A stretch of DNA of 64,000 bases from Salinarimonas soli (GTDB lineage: Bacteria; Pseudomonadota; Alphaproteobacteria; Rhizobiales; Beijerinckiaceae): NCBI RefSeq assembly GCF_008386575.1, contig NZ_VUOA01000028.1:118595-182594 (forward strand), in the 5' to 3' direction. Below are positions 33,567 through 43,104 of the stretch, piece after piece. Numbering within the stretch: position 1 is the stretch's first letter; every line of letters begins with the position of its first letter. The notes below the pieces were generated by a model. The model saw only the letters and a list, made by a program, of their open reading frames with translations, searched no databases and was not told where the DNA came from. The translations under genes were made by a program, and so were the position numbers.

Positions 33567-34295
33567 GTGGCGAGCCCCCTCATCCGCAAGCTCGAATGCT
33601 TCCATCCCCTGTCGGAGGCGGACAAGCGGGTTCTGGACGCCGCCAGCACCGACATCCGCACCTTCGGACCGCGCGAGGACATCATCGTCGAGGGCGACAA
33701 GCCGAGCCACGTGCACCTGATGATCGAGGGCTGAGCGATGCGCTATAAGCTCCTCGCCAACGGCAACCGGCCGATCATGGCCTATCTCATTCCCGGCGAC
33801 CTGTGCGACGTGCACGTCTCGCTGCTTGCGCAGATGGATCATTCCATCGCCACGCTCTCGCCCTGCCGGATCGCCTACATCCCGCGGGAGCGCATCGACG
33901 CGATCATGAACGACCATCCGCGGCTCGCCCGGGCGCTGTGGTGGGCGACCCTCGTGGACGAGGCGATCCTGCGCGAATGGCTCGTCAATCACGCCCATCG
34001 CCCCGCCGACCAGCGCCTCGCCCACCTCCTGTGCGAGATCCTGCTGCGCTCGAAGGCGGTGGGCCTCACCGACGACGACAGCTTCGAGCTCCCGATCACG
34101 CAGGACGAGCTCGGCGACACGATGGGCCTGTCGACGGTGCACGTGAACCGCACGATCCAGCATCTGCGGGCGACAGGGCTCATCACGAGCCAGGGCCGGC
34201 GCGTCGTCGTCGACGACCTGGAGCGGCTGATGGAGTTCTGCGGCTTCAACCCCAACTATCTGCATCAGCAGAGCGAGGCCGCGCGGCGGCGGTGA
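33567..34295 (+). pseudogene. Crp/Fnr-family regulator interrupted by an in-frame TGA
   Basis: One continuous reading frame of 242 codons from GTG 33567 (AAGGAG at 33555-33560) is interrupted only by TGA at 33732-33734. The upstream part ends HVHLMIEG and the downstream part resumes AMRYKLLANGNRPIMAYLIPGDLCD. Relatives have Trp (TGG) at this point (EGWA-RYK), so a single G-to-A change explains the stop. The cyclic-nucleotide-binding-like fold is cut in two; the HTH (ITQDELGDTMGLSTVHVNRTIQHL) lies in the downstream half. ATG 33738 with GAGGG upstream could restart translation to give 185 aa. Confidence 0.85.
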
Positions 34296-34310
34296 GGCCG
34301 CCGGATCGGG

Positions 34311-34679
34311 TCAGGGCCGGTCGGTCGCCATCCAGTTCTCCGTGCCGATCTCCTGGAGGCCGAGCTCGGTCCAGACCCCCTCGCCGACGCGGTCGTCGCG
34401 CACGTCGAAGACCGCGAGGCCCGGTCGCCCTCCCCCGCCGATCGCCTGATAGACCACGGTGAGCTTGTTATCGACCAGCACGCCCGTGCCGACATGGGTG
34501 GCGTTGCCGATGCGCCAGGCGATCGTGAAGGTCTGACCCGTGCGCTTGACCACGGCCTCGCCCTCGTAGGTCCGCTCCTGGCCCGGGATGCGGCCCTCGA
34601 CCTTGTAGCGGCCCTCGACGGCGAGGGCGGGGAGAGCCGAGACGGCGGCGAGGGCGAGGGCGAGCGTGATCGCTTTCAT
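34311..34679 (-). CDS. Small secreted protein, unknown function
   Basis: 122 aa. Signal peptide at residues 1-20 (ALALAAVSALPALA), then a beta-rich domain: VEGRYKVEGRIPGQERTYEGEAVVKRTGQTFTIAWRIGN-type strands and a closing ENWMATDRP. This pattern of antiparallel strands with GTGV and VYQ segments recalls periplasmic lipocalin-like proteins common in alphaproteobacteria, but I cannot name a family. It is transcribed towards the broken regulator gene. Confidence 0.65.
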   Translation of the reverse strand: MKAITLALALAAVSALPALAVEGRYKVEGRIPGQERTYEGEAVVKRTGQTFTIAWRIGNATHVGTGVLVDNKLTVVYQAIGGGGRPGLAVFDVRDDRVGEGVWTELGLQEIGTENWMATDRP

Positions 34680-34819
34680 GCGTCTGGTCTCCTGATGCGC
34701 CCCCGGGGCCCCGCTTCGCGGCAGGCGCCGGCATTCGAGCCCAACACGCGGGACACGTCCAGGGATCCACCGCCCGCGACGCGGGCGGGCGATCGCGATG
34801 AAGCGCCGCAGGGCCGGGC

Positions 34820-35203
34820 TCAGGCGGCCCGGAACGTCCACCATTTGTGGGCCGCGAAGCTCCAGACGAGCACGAGTCCGGTGGTGAGGATCTGGGCGGG
34901 CAAATAGGGCATGCCGAGGCGCCCCGTGAGGGCGTGCATGGCGAGGCCCGTGAGCACGAAGCCCACGCCCGCCACCAGCGCGAAGCGCCAGGCGGCCTCG
35001 GTGTGGGGCCGGTCCGAGCGGTAGGTGTGGCGGCGGTTGAGGGCGTAGGAGAGCAGGCCGCCGCCCACATAGCCCGCGAGGGTCGCCGGCACGGGCCCCG
35101 CCGCCCCCGTCTCGACGAGGGCGACGAGAAGCCCGTAATGCACGATCGCCGCGAGGACCCCGACGCCGACGAAGGCCGTGACCTGACGGGCCAGCGCCCT
35201 CAC
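34820..35203 (-). CDS. GtrA-family membrane protein
   Basis: 127 aa from GTG 35203, which overlaps the SDR stop as GTGA. Four hydrophobic segments, with the family's FVGVGVLAAIVHYGLLVALV start, GGLLSYALNRRHTYRSD centre and WSFAAHKWWTF end. GtrA proteins are thought to flip undecaprenyl-linked sugars or assist surface polysaccharide modification. No glycosyltransferase adjoins it here, so its partner is elsewhere. Confidence 0.88.
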   Translation of the reverse strand: MRALARQVTAFVGVGVLAAIVHYGLLVALVETGAAGPVPATLAGYVGGGLLSYALNRRHTYRSDRPHTEAAWRFALVAGVGFVLTGLAMHALTGRLGMPYLPAQILTTGLVLVWSFAAHKWWTFRAA

Positions 35204-35976
35204 GCCTGGAGCCGCCCCGCGAGCTTGCGGGTGAGCGACCGCGGCAGGATGCGCGCCAGGTTGGCGCCGATGGCGTTCGAGGCGCCGGGCAGCACCACGG
35301 CATGGCCCGCCGTGAACCCGTCCACGCCGGCCTCCGCCACGTCGCGGGCCGACATGGCGGCGCTGCGGAACAGGCGGGAATCCTCCATACGGGCGCGGGA
35401 GGCGAATTCCGAGTGGGTCGGACCGGGGCACAGGGCCGTCACCCGCACGCCGTGCGGCTTCGCCTCCTCGTGGAGCGCCTCCGAGAGCGAGAGCACGAAG
35501 GCCTTGGTGGCGTAGTAGAGCGCCATGTTGGGACCGGCCTGGTAGGCGGCCGTGGAGGCCACGTTGAGGATCCCGCCCTCGCCCCGCGCGATCATCGCCG
35601 GCAGCGCCATGCGCGACAGGCGGGTGAGCGCCGTGATGTTGAGGGACACCATGCCCATGAGCTCGTCCATGGGCTGCTCGGCGAACGGGCCGCGCAGGCC
35701 GAAGCCGGCATTGTTGACGAGGTTCGAGAGCTCCACGCCGCGGCTCTCCACCTCGCGCATGAGGGTGTCGGGACCCGCCGGATCCCCGAGATCCGCCGTC
35801 ACCACCTCGACCCGGCCGCGATGCGCCCGCTCGAGCTCGCGGGCGAGCATCTCCAGCTTGTCCCGCCGCCGCGCGGTCAGCACGAGATGATGGCCCCGCG
35901 CGGCGAACACCCGCGCCAGCTCGGCCCCGATCCCGCTCGAGGCGCCCGTCACCAAGGTCCACCGCGTCTTCGGCAT
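35200..35976 (-). CDS. Short-chain dehydrogenase/reductase
   Basis: 258 aa from ATG 35976. The upstream in-frame ATG 35982 directly abuts AGGAGG, whereas 35976 lies six bases from it, so 35976 is preferred. TGASSGIG cofactor motif, NNAG, and the catalytic Tyr-Lys pair in ALYYATKAFVLSLSEAL. This resembles the DltE/YqjQ-like subfamily of uncertain substrate. Coupled to the GtrA gene by a 4-bp overlap. Confidence 0.87.
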   Translation of the reverse strand: MPKTRWTLVTGASSGIGAELARVFAARGHHLVLTARRRDKLEMLARELERAHRGRVEVVTADLGDPAGPDTLMREVESRGVELSNLVNNAGFGLRGPFAEQPMDELMGMVSLNITALTRLSRMALPAMIARGEGGILNVASTAAYQAGPNMALYYATKAFVLSLSEALHEEAKPHGVRVTALCPGPTHSEFASRARMEDSRLFRSAAMSARDVAEAGVDGFTAGHAVVLPGASNAIGANLARILPRSLTRKLAGRLQA

Positions 35977-36391
35977 GCCCATCCTCCTGGTTCGTTGACG
36001 CTACGGGATGGCATGGCGCCGCCGCCGGTGCAATGGGCGAGCAAGCCCGACCCGGAGCAATCGGCCGTGCGAGGTTGAGGCGCGCTGCTCTATGGTGGGT
36101 CGGCTCGTCTTCGCGAAGGGGTTTCCTCGACGGCGTGCATCCAAGGAGGCCGGATCGCGCCACCTCGGCCATGAACGGCGGCCCCGGCGCTCCCGCCCTT
36201 GAAGCGAAATGGGCGAACGATCCCAGGCCGTCAGGCCCTCGCAAGGCGGACTCGCATGCGTGATGGCGTCTTTTTCCTAATGGATGTCGGATGTCAGACA
36301 GACAAGCATGGCAAGACTGGGCTAAGGCCGCCATAGCTCAGGCGGCCACTATAAAGCGATAGAAAGAGCCGGGCGAGCTTGCGGGGCGACG
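35977..36391. other. 415-bp intergenic region, divergent promoters and one inverted repeat
   Basis: No convincing gene. A perfect inverted repeat, GGCCGCC (36326-36332) and GGCGGCC (36341-36347) with an 8-nt spacer, precedes an AT-richer segment (ACTATAAAGCGATAGAAA) just before the Crp/Fnr gene, and may be an operator. The rest has mixed composition with no tRNA or riboswitch that I can recognise. Confidence 0.35.
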
Positions 36392-37186
36392 ATGAGGCGT
36401 AAAGGCGATCGAACGACGGACGGCATGCTGCTGCTTCGGGGGCAGGTCGTGACCAATCGCCTGATCGCATCCCTCATGCCGCAGGACCTGTCGCTTCTCG
36501 AACCACATCTGGAACCGGTGGTTCTCACCCGCGGCGAAGTCTTGTTCGAGCCGGGCGACGACGTCGTCGCGACCTACTTCCCCGCCGCCGGAACCATGGC
36601 CTCCCTCGTCCTGCCGCTCGCGGACGGGCGCTGCGTCGAGGCGGCCACCATCGGCCGCGAGGGCGCCATCGGGGGCATCGTGTCGGCCGGCAACAAGCCC
36701 GCCTTCGCCCGCGCCGTCGTTCAGATGCCCGGCACGGCGCTGCGCATCGAGGCAGCGCGCATCGACGAGGCGAAGGACCGCTCCAAGACCCTGCGCGACC
36801 TCTTCGCCCGCTATGCCGACGCCCTTCTGGCGCAGGTGCTCCAGTCGGTGGCCTGCAACGCGCTGCACTCCATCGAGCAGCGCTATTGCCGCTGGCTCCT
36901 CATGACCCAGGACCGGGTCGGCGGCAGCGACCTCATGCTCACCCAGGAATTCCTCTCCGAGATGCTGGGTGTCCAGCGCACGACCGTGACGGCGTCGGCG
37001 CGGATCCTCCAGGAGAAGGGCATCATCCAGTACCGCCGCGGCCGCATCACGATCACCGACCGCCCGCGCCTGGAACGCACCGCCTGCGAGTGCCACGACA
37101 TGGTCCGCCGGCACTACGAGCGCGTGATGCCGGCCTTCAAGGCAAAGGCGGTCGCCGAGCCCGAGCCGCAGGACGATCTCGGCTGA
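36392..37186 (+). CDS. Crp/Fnr-family transcriptional regulator
   Basis: 264 aa. The N-terminal cNMP-binding-like barrel includes LTRGEVLFEPGDDVVATYFPAAGTMASLVLPLADGR-type sequence, unlike true CRP ligand sites. The C-terminal HTH has LTQEFLSEMLGVQRTTVTASARILQEKGIIQYRRGRITI, the Crp_2/HTH_Crp type seen in alphaproteobacterial stress and oxygen regulators. No Fnr-type cysteine set is apparent. It lies directly upstream of two hybrid kinases, which may share a signalling theme. ATG 36425 is an alternative start. Confidence 0.85.
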   Translation: MRRKGDRTTDGMLLLRGQVVTNRLIASLMPQDLSLLEPHLEPVVLTRGEVLFEPGDDVVATYFPAAGTMASLVLPLADGRCVEAATIGREGAIGGIVSAGNKPAFARAVVQMPGTALRIEAARIDEAKDRSKTLRDLFARYADALLAQVLQSVACNALHSIEQRYCRWLLMTQDRVGGSDLMLTQEFLSEMLGVQRTTVTASARILQEKGIIQYRRGRITITDRPRLERTACECHDMVRRHYERVMPAFKAKAVAEPEPQDDLG

Positions 37187-37411
37187 GACGGCCGGGTTGG
37201 CTTTTTCGGCACCTGGAGCGTTGACGACCTGAGGCGGCGTCGTGCCGCACCGTCAATCCGCACCCGGGCGAGCGATCAGGAGGCGCCCGGGCGCCTGCAA
37301 CAGCCCAGGGGAAGTCGCCTGCCACTGCCCGTCCCGACACCGCGACCGGAGGATCGATCGGCAGGGCGCCGTCCGGCGGCCCCGTTCTACGCGCTCATCG
37401 TCGCCTCGATC

Positions 37412-39466
37412 GTGCTGCCGCTCGTGGTGTTCGGCCTCGCGGCGGCGGAGAACCGGGACCACCTGGAGCACACGGCGGAGATCGAGGCGCGCCGGGTCGC
37501 GCGGGTCTTCGCCGAGCACGCCCTGAAGCTCTTCGAGACCGACGAGCAGATCCTGCGCCGGGTCGACACCCGGATCCGCGGCATGTCCTGGGACGAGGTC
37601 CGCGCTTCGGGGGAGGTCACGACCTTCCTGCGCCGCGTCGCCTCCGAGACGGCGCATCTGCGGGGCGCGGGTCTCATCGATCCCGCCGGGCGCCTCGCGC
37701 AGCTGAGCGAGGAGGAGATCCCGGTCCTCGACCTGTCGGACCGCGACTATGTGCGCGAGGCGCCCGCAGAGTCGCCGCAGTCCTTCGTCTCGAGCCCCAT
37801 CGTCGGCCGCATCAGCGGCGAGTCGCTGTTTCGCCTGTCGCGGCACACGCAGGAGGGGCCCGAGGGCGGGGTGATCTTCGTCGCCATGGACCCGCGCTAC
37901 CTCGTCGAGTTCTACCGCACCTCCACGCGCCCGGGCGACTCCGTCACCATGGCGCGCGCCGACGGAACGGTGCTCGTCCGGGATCCGCCCGTGACCACCG
38001 GCACGGAGGTGCTCAGCCCCGGAAGCGGGCTCATGCGCTCCATCGCGGGCGCCCCGCAGGGCGTCTACCGCACGACCTCCGAGCTCGACCGGATCGAGCG
38101 CATCCACGCCTATGAGAGGGTCGGCCCCTATCCGATCTACGTGAGCTACGGCCTGAACCTCACGGGCGTCCTCAGCGAATGGCACTGGAACCTGCTCGCC
38201 TACGGCCTCGTCGCCGCCCTCTCCTCCATCGGTCTCGTCGCCCTGAGCCTCGTTGCCCTCAGGGTGGCGATGCGGGAGCGGCGGTCGTTCGGGCGCTGGC
38301 AGGAGGAGGCGCAGCGGCGCGAGGTCGCCGAGGCCGCCCTGCGCCAGGCGCAGAAGATGGAGGCGGTGGGCCAGCTCACGGGCGGCGTCGCCCACGACTT
38401 CAACAACCTGCTCACCGTGATCATCGGCAATCTCGACATGGCCCGCCGCCGCATGCGCACCCCCGACGAGCGGGTGTCGCGCGCCATCGAGAACGCGCTC
38501 CAGGGCGCCAACCGCGCCGCGTCCCTCGTGGAGCGCCTGCTCGTCTTCTCCCGCCGCCAGCCGCTCGCGCCAAGGGCCGTGGACCTCGCGGCCTTGGTGT
38601 CGGGCATGGAGGACCTGCTGCACCGCTCGCTCGGCGAGAACGTCGCCCTCACGGTCGCGATCCCGCCCGGCCTGTGGCCCGTCGCGACGGATCCCAACCA
38701 GCTCGAGACGGCCCTCGTGAACCTCGCCGTGAACGCCCGCGACGCCATGCCCGAGGGCGGCCGCCTCGCCGTCACGGCCCGGAACGCCGAGACCGGCGGC
38801 GTGCCCGACCTGGAGCCCGGCCCCTACGTGGTGATCGAGGTGACCGATACGGGCACCGGCATGCCGCCCGAGGTGGTGGAGCGCATCTTCGAGCCGTTCT
38901 TCACCACGAAGCCCATCGGCCAGGGCACGGGCCTGGGGCTCTCGCAGGTCTATGGGCTGGCCCGCCAGTCCGGCGGAACCGTGATCGTGGACAGCCGGCC
39001 CGGCCAGGGGACGGCGATCCGCCTGCTCCTCCCCCGCGCCGACGCGGAGCACCGCGGCGCCGACGAGCCCGCCGAGCACCCGTCGGTGGGGGGCGGCCGC
39101 GAGACGATCCTTCTCGTGGAGGATCAGGAGGACGTGCGCCGCTTCGCCGTCGAGACGCTGCGCGACTTCGGCTACGAGGTGCTGGAGGCCGGCGACGCGG
39201 CGAGCGGCTTCGCGCTGCTGGAGCGGCACGGACGGATCGCCCTGCTCCTCACCGACATCGGCCTTCCTGGCACCAGCGGCCGGGCCCTCGCCGAGCAGGC
39301 GGCGCGGCTGCGGCCCGATCTGCCCGTCATCCTGATCACCGGCCATGCCCGCGAGGAATCGGTGCCCGCCCGGGTCGGCCTCCTGCGCAAGCCGATCTCG
39401 TCGGAGGGCTTGGCCCGCGCGGTCCGCGGCGCCCTCGACGCCCCCGCCGACGCTGCGGCGGAATGA
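37412..39466 (+). CDS. Hybrid sensor histidine kinase/response regulator (5' end uncertain)
   Basis: From GTG 37412 the product has 684 residues, but that start cuts through the first transmembrane helix (FYALIVASIVLPLVVFGLAAA begins at 37385). The frame is open back to 37187 with no ATG or GTG, so the true start is unusual or lost. Domains: periplasmic PDC-type sensor (about 20-230), second helix (about 252-275), HisKA with [11 protein letters not shown] (His near 327), HATPase ([30 protein letters not shown]) and a receiver domain (LLVEDQEDV; phospho-acceptor in LLTDIGLPG near 613). It senses an external signal and phosphorylates an unknown partner. Confidence 0.8.
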   Translation: MLPLVVFGLAAAENRDHLEHTAEIEARRVARVFAEHALKLFETDEQILRRVDTRIRGMSWDEVRASGEVTTFLRRVASETAHLRGAGLIDPAGRLAQLSEEEIPVLDLSDRDYVREAPAESPQSFVSSPIVGRISGESLFRLSRHTQEGPEGGVIFVAMDPRYLVEFYRTSTRPGDSVTMARADGTVLVRDPPVTTGTEVLSPGSGLMRSIAGAPQGVYRTTSELDRIERIHAYERVGPYPIYVSYGLNLTGVLSEWHWNLLAYGLVAALSSIGLVALSLVALRVAMRERRSFGRWQEEAQRREVAEAALRQAQKMEAVGQLTGGVAHDFNNLLTVIIGNLDMARRRMRTPDERVSRAIENALQGANRAASLVERLLVFSRRQPLAPRAVDLAALVSGMEDLLHRSLGENVALTVAIPPGLWPVATDPNQLETALVNLAVNARDAMPEGGRLAVTARNAETGGVPDLEPGPYVVIEVTDTGTGMPPEVVERIFEPFFTTKPIGQGTGLGLSQVYGLARQSGGTVIVDSRPGQGTAIRLLLPRADAEHRGADEPAEHPSVGGGRETILLVEDQEDVRRFAVETLRDFGYEVLEAGDAASGFALLERHGRIALLLTDIGLPGTSGRALAEQAARLRPDLPVILITGHAREESVPARVGLLRKPISSEGLARAVRGALDAPADAAAE

Positions 39467-39716
39467 AGCAGGCACCCCTCGGAAAGCCTTGCGGACGCTA
39501 CGGAATGCGGAGCCTTACGGACGCGTCCGATTTTGCGTCGGAGGAGGCCGGCGAATAACGTCTCGAATCGGCGACACAACAGGCCGCGCGTCACAATTTC
39601 GGCAGCGCGGGACGTGGACGCGCCGTCGGGGGCACCATGCCGATACGTCTTCTCGCCCGCGCGGCCACCCGCCGCGACGGTGCTTCAGCGCACGCGGGCC
39701 GGGTGGGCACGCCGTC

Positions 39717-42700
39717 ATGACGGCGCGCGCCTCCACGCCGCCCCGCGAGAGCCGCTCGCTCTGGGGGCAGCTCACCGCCGTCGGGCTCGCCCTCGTCATC
39801 CCGACGCTCGTCTTCGTCGGCGTTCTCCTGTGGCACTACGCGGCCGCCGAGCGCGCCCGGGTCGAGGAGGAGGCGCGGAGCGCCGCGCGCAGCCTCCAGG
39901 TCGCGGTCGACCGCGAGATCGTGGGCATCGAGGGCATGCTGGAGGCGCTCGCGACCTCGCCGAGCCTTGCCGCGGGCGACCTGCCCACCTTCTACCGGCA
40001 GGCCCGCCAGCTCTTCGACCGGACCGGCATCCATATCAGCCTGCGCAACACGCAAGGGGTGATCGTCCTGACCACCCGCGTGCCCTATGGCGGGACCATC
40101 GAGGCGTCCCACCTCCTGCGCGACGCCGACCGCGAGGTCCTGCGCACGGGCAAGACGTCCGTGAGCGACGCCTTCTCGGGCCAGGTCAGCCATATGCCCA
40201 CGATCCAGGTGATCAACCCGGTCGTCCGCGAGGGCGGGATCGCCTACCTGCTGGGGGCGAGCTTCCACCTCGACCGCATGGCGGGGGCGCTTGCCCGCGA
40301 GACCCTGCCGGAGGGCTGGATCGGCGGGCTCATCGACCGCCAGGGCGTCCTTCTCGCCCGCACCCGCGACCACGAGGCCCATGCCGGGCGTCCGGCGCCC
40401 GCGGGGCTCCAGGCCCGAGCGGTCGGCCATTCCGGAACCTATATGGGCACGAACCCGGACGGCTCCAGCGCGCTCGCGGCCTATGCCCGCTCGCCGCTGA
40501 CGGGCTGGTACACGGCCGTGAGCGTGCCCGGCGACATGGTGCAGGCCCCCTTGCGGCGCTCGCTCCTCCAGATCGTGGGCCTTGGCCTCGGGCTCGGCGG
40601 CCTCGCCATCGCGCTCTCGCTCCTGGTCAGCCGACGGATCGCGGGCGCCGTGGGGGCCCTTCGCGACGCCGCCGCCGCCATCAGGCTCGGGGAGGCGGTG
40701 GCCCCCGTCGCGACGGACCTCGCGGAGGTCGACGACATCGGGCGGGCGCTCGCCGCGGCCTCCGTCGAGCTCAAGGCCCGGGAGGCGCGCCTGCGCCGGG
40801 TGCTGGAGAGCACCGGCGACAGCGTGTTCGTCCTCGATCGCGAGGGACGCTTCACCTATCTTAACGAGCGGGCCCGCGCCCACCTAGCGCCCGGCCGCGA
40901 CCTCGTCGGCCGCCGCGTCCGGGAGGTCTTTCCTGAGGACAGCGCCGCCGATCTGTGGCGGGCCTTCCACGACGCCGCGATCACCGGCCGGCCGACCCGC
41001 GCCGACCAGTTCTATCGTCCTCTCGCCCTCTGGTTCGAGGCCCACGCCTATCCCTCGGACGAGGGCCTCACCGTGTTCTTCCGGGACGTGACCGAGCAGC
41101 GCTGCGCCGCCGGAACGGTGCGCGACAGCGAGGAGCGGCTCCGCCTGGCGCTGTCGGGGGCCAAGGCCGGCTATTGGCAGCTCGCTCTCGACCCGCCCTC
41201 CATGTACTGGGACGAGGGCTGGCGCGGCCTCTACGGCTTCTCGCCCGACGAGACCGCGAGCGAGGAGCTCTGGCGCTCGCGCATCCACCCCGACGACCGC
41301 GCCCGCATCGACGCCAACATCCGCGACGGGCTCGCCGGAACGGCGGCAGGCTGGACCCAGGACTACCGCATCGTCCACCCGGACAAGGGCGAGCGCTGGA
41401 TCCACGACCGGGTCCGCATCCGCCGCGACGCGGCGGGCCGCCCGGTCTCCCTCGGCGGCCTGCACTTCGACTTCACGGACCGCAAGCGCATGGAGGACGC
41501 CCTGCGCGAGAGCGAGGCCCGCCTGCGCCTCGCCCAGACCGCCGGCGGCATCCTCACCTGGGAATGGACCATGGCCTCGGGCGAGGTCGCCTGGTCCGGG
41601 CCCCTCGACGTCATCGGCCTTCCGCCCGGTGCGCCGGATCCCTCCTTCGAGGATTTCGTGGCCCGCATCCATCCGGACGACCGGGCGATGGTGCGCGAGC
41701 GCGTCGCCGCGGCGCTGGAGGGCGCCTCCTTCGAGGCCGAGTTCCGCCTGCACGACCCCGGCGGCGGCGTGCGCTGGATCGCGGGACGGGGCGAGGCGAT
41801 CTCCGACGCTCCCGGCAAGGCCGTCCGGATCATCGGCTGCAATTACGACATCACGGCGCGCAAGGAGGCCGAGGAGGCCCTCGCCCGCCTCAACGCCAAC
41901 CTGGAGCGGCGCGTCGCGGAGGGGACCGAGAAGCTCGTCCAGCTCCAGAAGATGGAGAGCATCGGGAGGCTCACGGGCGGGATCGCCCATGATTTCAACA
42001 ACCTGCTCGCGGTTGTTCTCGCGAACCTCGAGGTTCTGCGCCGGCGCCTGCCCGAGGGCGACGACCGGGCTTCGGCGCTCGTGGACAACGCCGTTCAGGG
42101 CGCCGAGCGCGGCGCCGCCCTCACCCAGCGCCTTCTCGCCTTCGCCCGGCGTCAGGACCTGCGGCCCGAGGCCGTCGATCTCCCGGGCCTCGTGGAGGGG
42201 ATGGCGGATCTCCTCAAGCGCTCGCTCGGGCCCGACATCCGCATCGAGACGCGCTTTGCCGCCGGGCTCTATCCCGCCCTCGTCGATGCCCACCAGCTGG
42301 AGCTCGCCATCCTCAACCTCGCGGTCAACGCCCGCGACGCCATGCCCAAGGGCGGGCGCCTCACGATCCAGGTCGACGAGGAGATGGTAGGTGACGGCGA
42401 GGCGCTTCCCCCCGGGATCTACATGCGGGTGCGGGTGACGGATACCGGCACGGGGATGGACGAGGCCACTCTGCGCAGCGCGACGGAGCCGTTCTTCACC
42501 ACCAAGGAGGTGGGCAAGGGCACGGGGCTCGGCCTGTCCATGGTGCACGGCCTTGCGGCACAGTCGGGCGGGGCGTTCACCCTGCTCAGCGCGCCGGGCC
42601 GCGGCACCACGGCCGAGATCCTCCTGCCCCGCGCGGCGCAGGCCAAGCCCCGCGTGGTCTCCCCCGCGCCGGAGCCCGCCCCTGGCGGCGCCGGCCCGGC

Positions 42701-43094
42701 TCTGTCGATCCTCGTGGTGGACGACGATCCCCTCGTCCTGTCGGGCACCAAGTCGATGCTGGAGGACATGGGGCACCGGGCGGTCACCGCCGATTCGGCG
42801 ATCGAGGCTCTGGCGCTTCTCCATGGCGGGCAGGGTTTCGACATCGTGATCACAGACGAGGTGATGCCGGGCCTGCGCGGCCTCCAGCTCGCCGCCGCCA
42901 TCGCCCGCGACTGGCCGGGCCTGCCGGTGGTGCTGGCGACGGGCTACGCCGACCTGCCCGAAGCGACGGACGACCTCGTCGCCGCGCGCCTCGACAAGCC
43001 GTTCCGCTTCGCCGATCTCGAGGCGGTGCTGGGCCGGATCGGCGGTGCCCGCGCCGCGGCTGCGAGCGCGGCCCCGACCCGCCTCGCGAGCTGA
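39717..43094 (+). CDS. Multi-PAS hybrid sensor histidine kinase/response regulator
   Basis: 1125 aa from ATG 39717. An N-terminal helix ([21 protein letters not shown]), a periplasmic PDC/dCache sensor (about 40-270) and a second helix are followed by a HAMP-like linker. Three PAS/PAC modules lie at about 360-460, 470-590 and 600-720. The HisKA domain has [11 protein letters not shown] (His near 757), then HATPase ([30 protein letters not shown]). A C-terminal receiver has VVDDDPLV and VITDEVMPG (Asp near 1046). Its kinase and receiver parts resemble those of the preceding gene. Confidence 0.88.
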   Translation: MTARASTPPRESRSLWGQLTAVGLALVIPTLVFVGVLLWHYAAAERARVEEEARSAARSLQVAVDREIVGIEGMLEALATSPSLAAGDLPTFYRQARQLFDRTGIHISLRNTQGVIVLTTRVPYGGTIEASHLLRDADREVLRTGKTSVSDAFSGQVSHMPTIQVINPVVREGGIAYLLGASFHLDRMAGALARETLPEGWIGGLIDRQGVLLARTRDHEAHAGRPAPAGLQARAVGHSGTYMGTNPDGSSALAAYARSPLTGWYTAVSVPGDMVQAPLRRSLLQIVGLGLGLGGLAIALSLLVSRRIAGAVGALRDAAAAIRLGEAVAPVATDLAEVDDIGRALAAASVELKAREARLRRVLESTGDSVFVLDREGRFTYLNERARAHLAPGRDLVGRRVREVFPEDSAADLWRAFHDAAITGRPTRADQFYRPLALWFEAHAYPSDEGLTVFFRDVTEQRCAAGTVRDSEERLRLALSGAKAGYWQLALDPPSMYWDEGWRGLYGFSPDETASEELWRSRIHPDDRARIDANIRDGLAGTAAGWTQDYRIVHPDKGERWIHDRVRIRRDAAGRPVSLGGLHFDFTDRKRMEDALRESEARLRLAQTAGGILTWEWTMASGEVAWSGPLDVIGLPPGAPDPSFEDFVARIHPDDRAMVRERVAAALEGASFEAEFRLHDPGGGVRWIAGRGEAISDAPGKAVRIIGCNYDITARKEAEEALARLNANLERRVAEGTEKLVQLQKMESIGRLTGGIAHDFNNLLAVVLANLEVLRRRLPEGDDRASALVDNAVQGAERGAALTQRLLAFARRQDLRPEAVDLPGLVEGMADLLKRSLGPDIRIETRFAAGLYPALVDAHQLELAILNLAVNARDAMPKGGRLTIQVDEEMVGDGEALPPGIYMRVRVTDTGTGMDEATLRSATEPFFTTKEVGKGTGLGLSMVHGLAAQSGGAFTLLSAPGRGTTAEILLPRAAQAKPRVVSPAPEPAPGGAGPALSILVVDDDPLVLSGTKSMLEDMGHRAVTADSAIEALALLHGGQGFDIVITDEVMPGLRGLQLAAAIARDWPGLPVVLATGYADLPEATDDLVAARLDKPFRFADLEAVLGRIGGARAAAASAAPTRLAS

Positions 43095-43104
43095 CCGGGC
43101 CGGT

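Noticed and set aside
33738-34295. Independent complete regulator gene starting at 33738
   Set aside because: The frame continues directly from the upstream half across one stop codon, and the encoded protein starts in the middle of the sensor barrel, so a broken single gene is the better reading.
36321-36350. tRNA-like TAGCTCA segment with a GGCCGCC stem
   Set aside because: No acceptor stem, anticodon loop or T-loop (GGTTCGA) can be formed around it; it is only a short inverted repeat.
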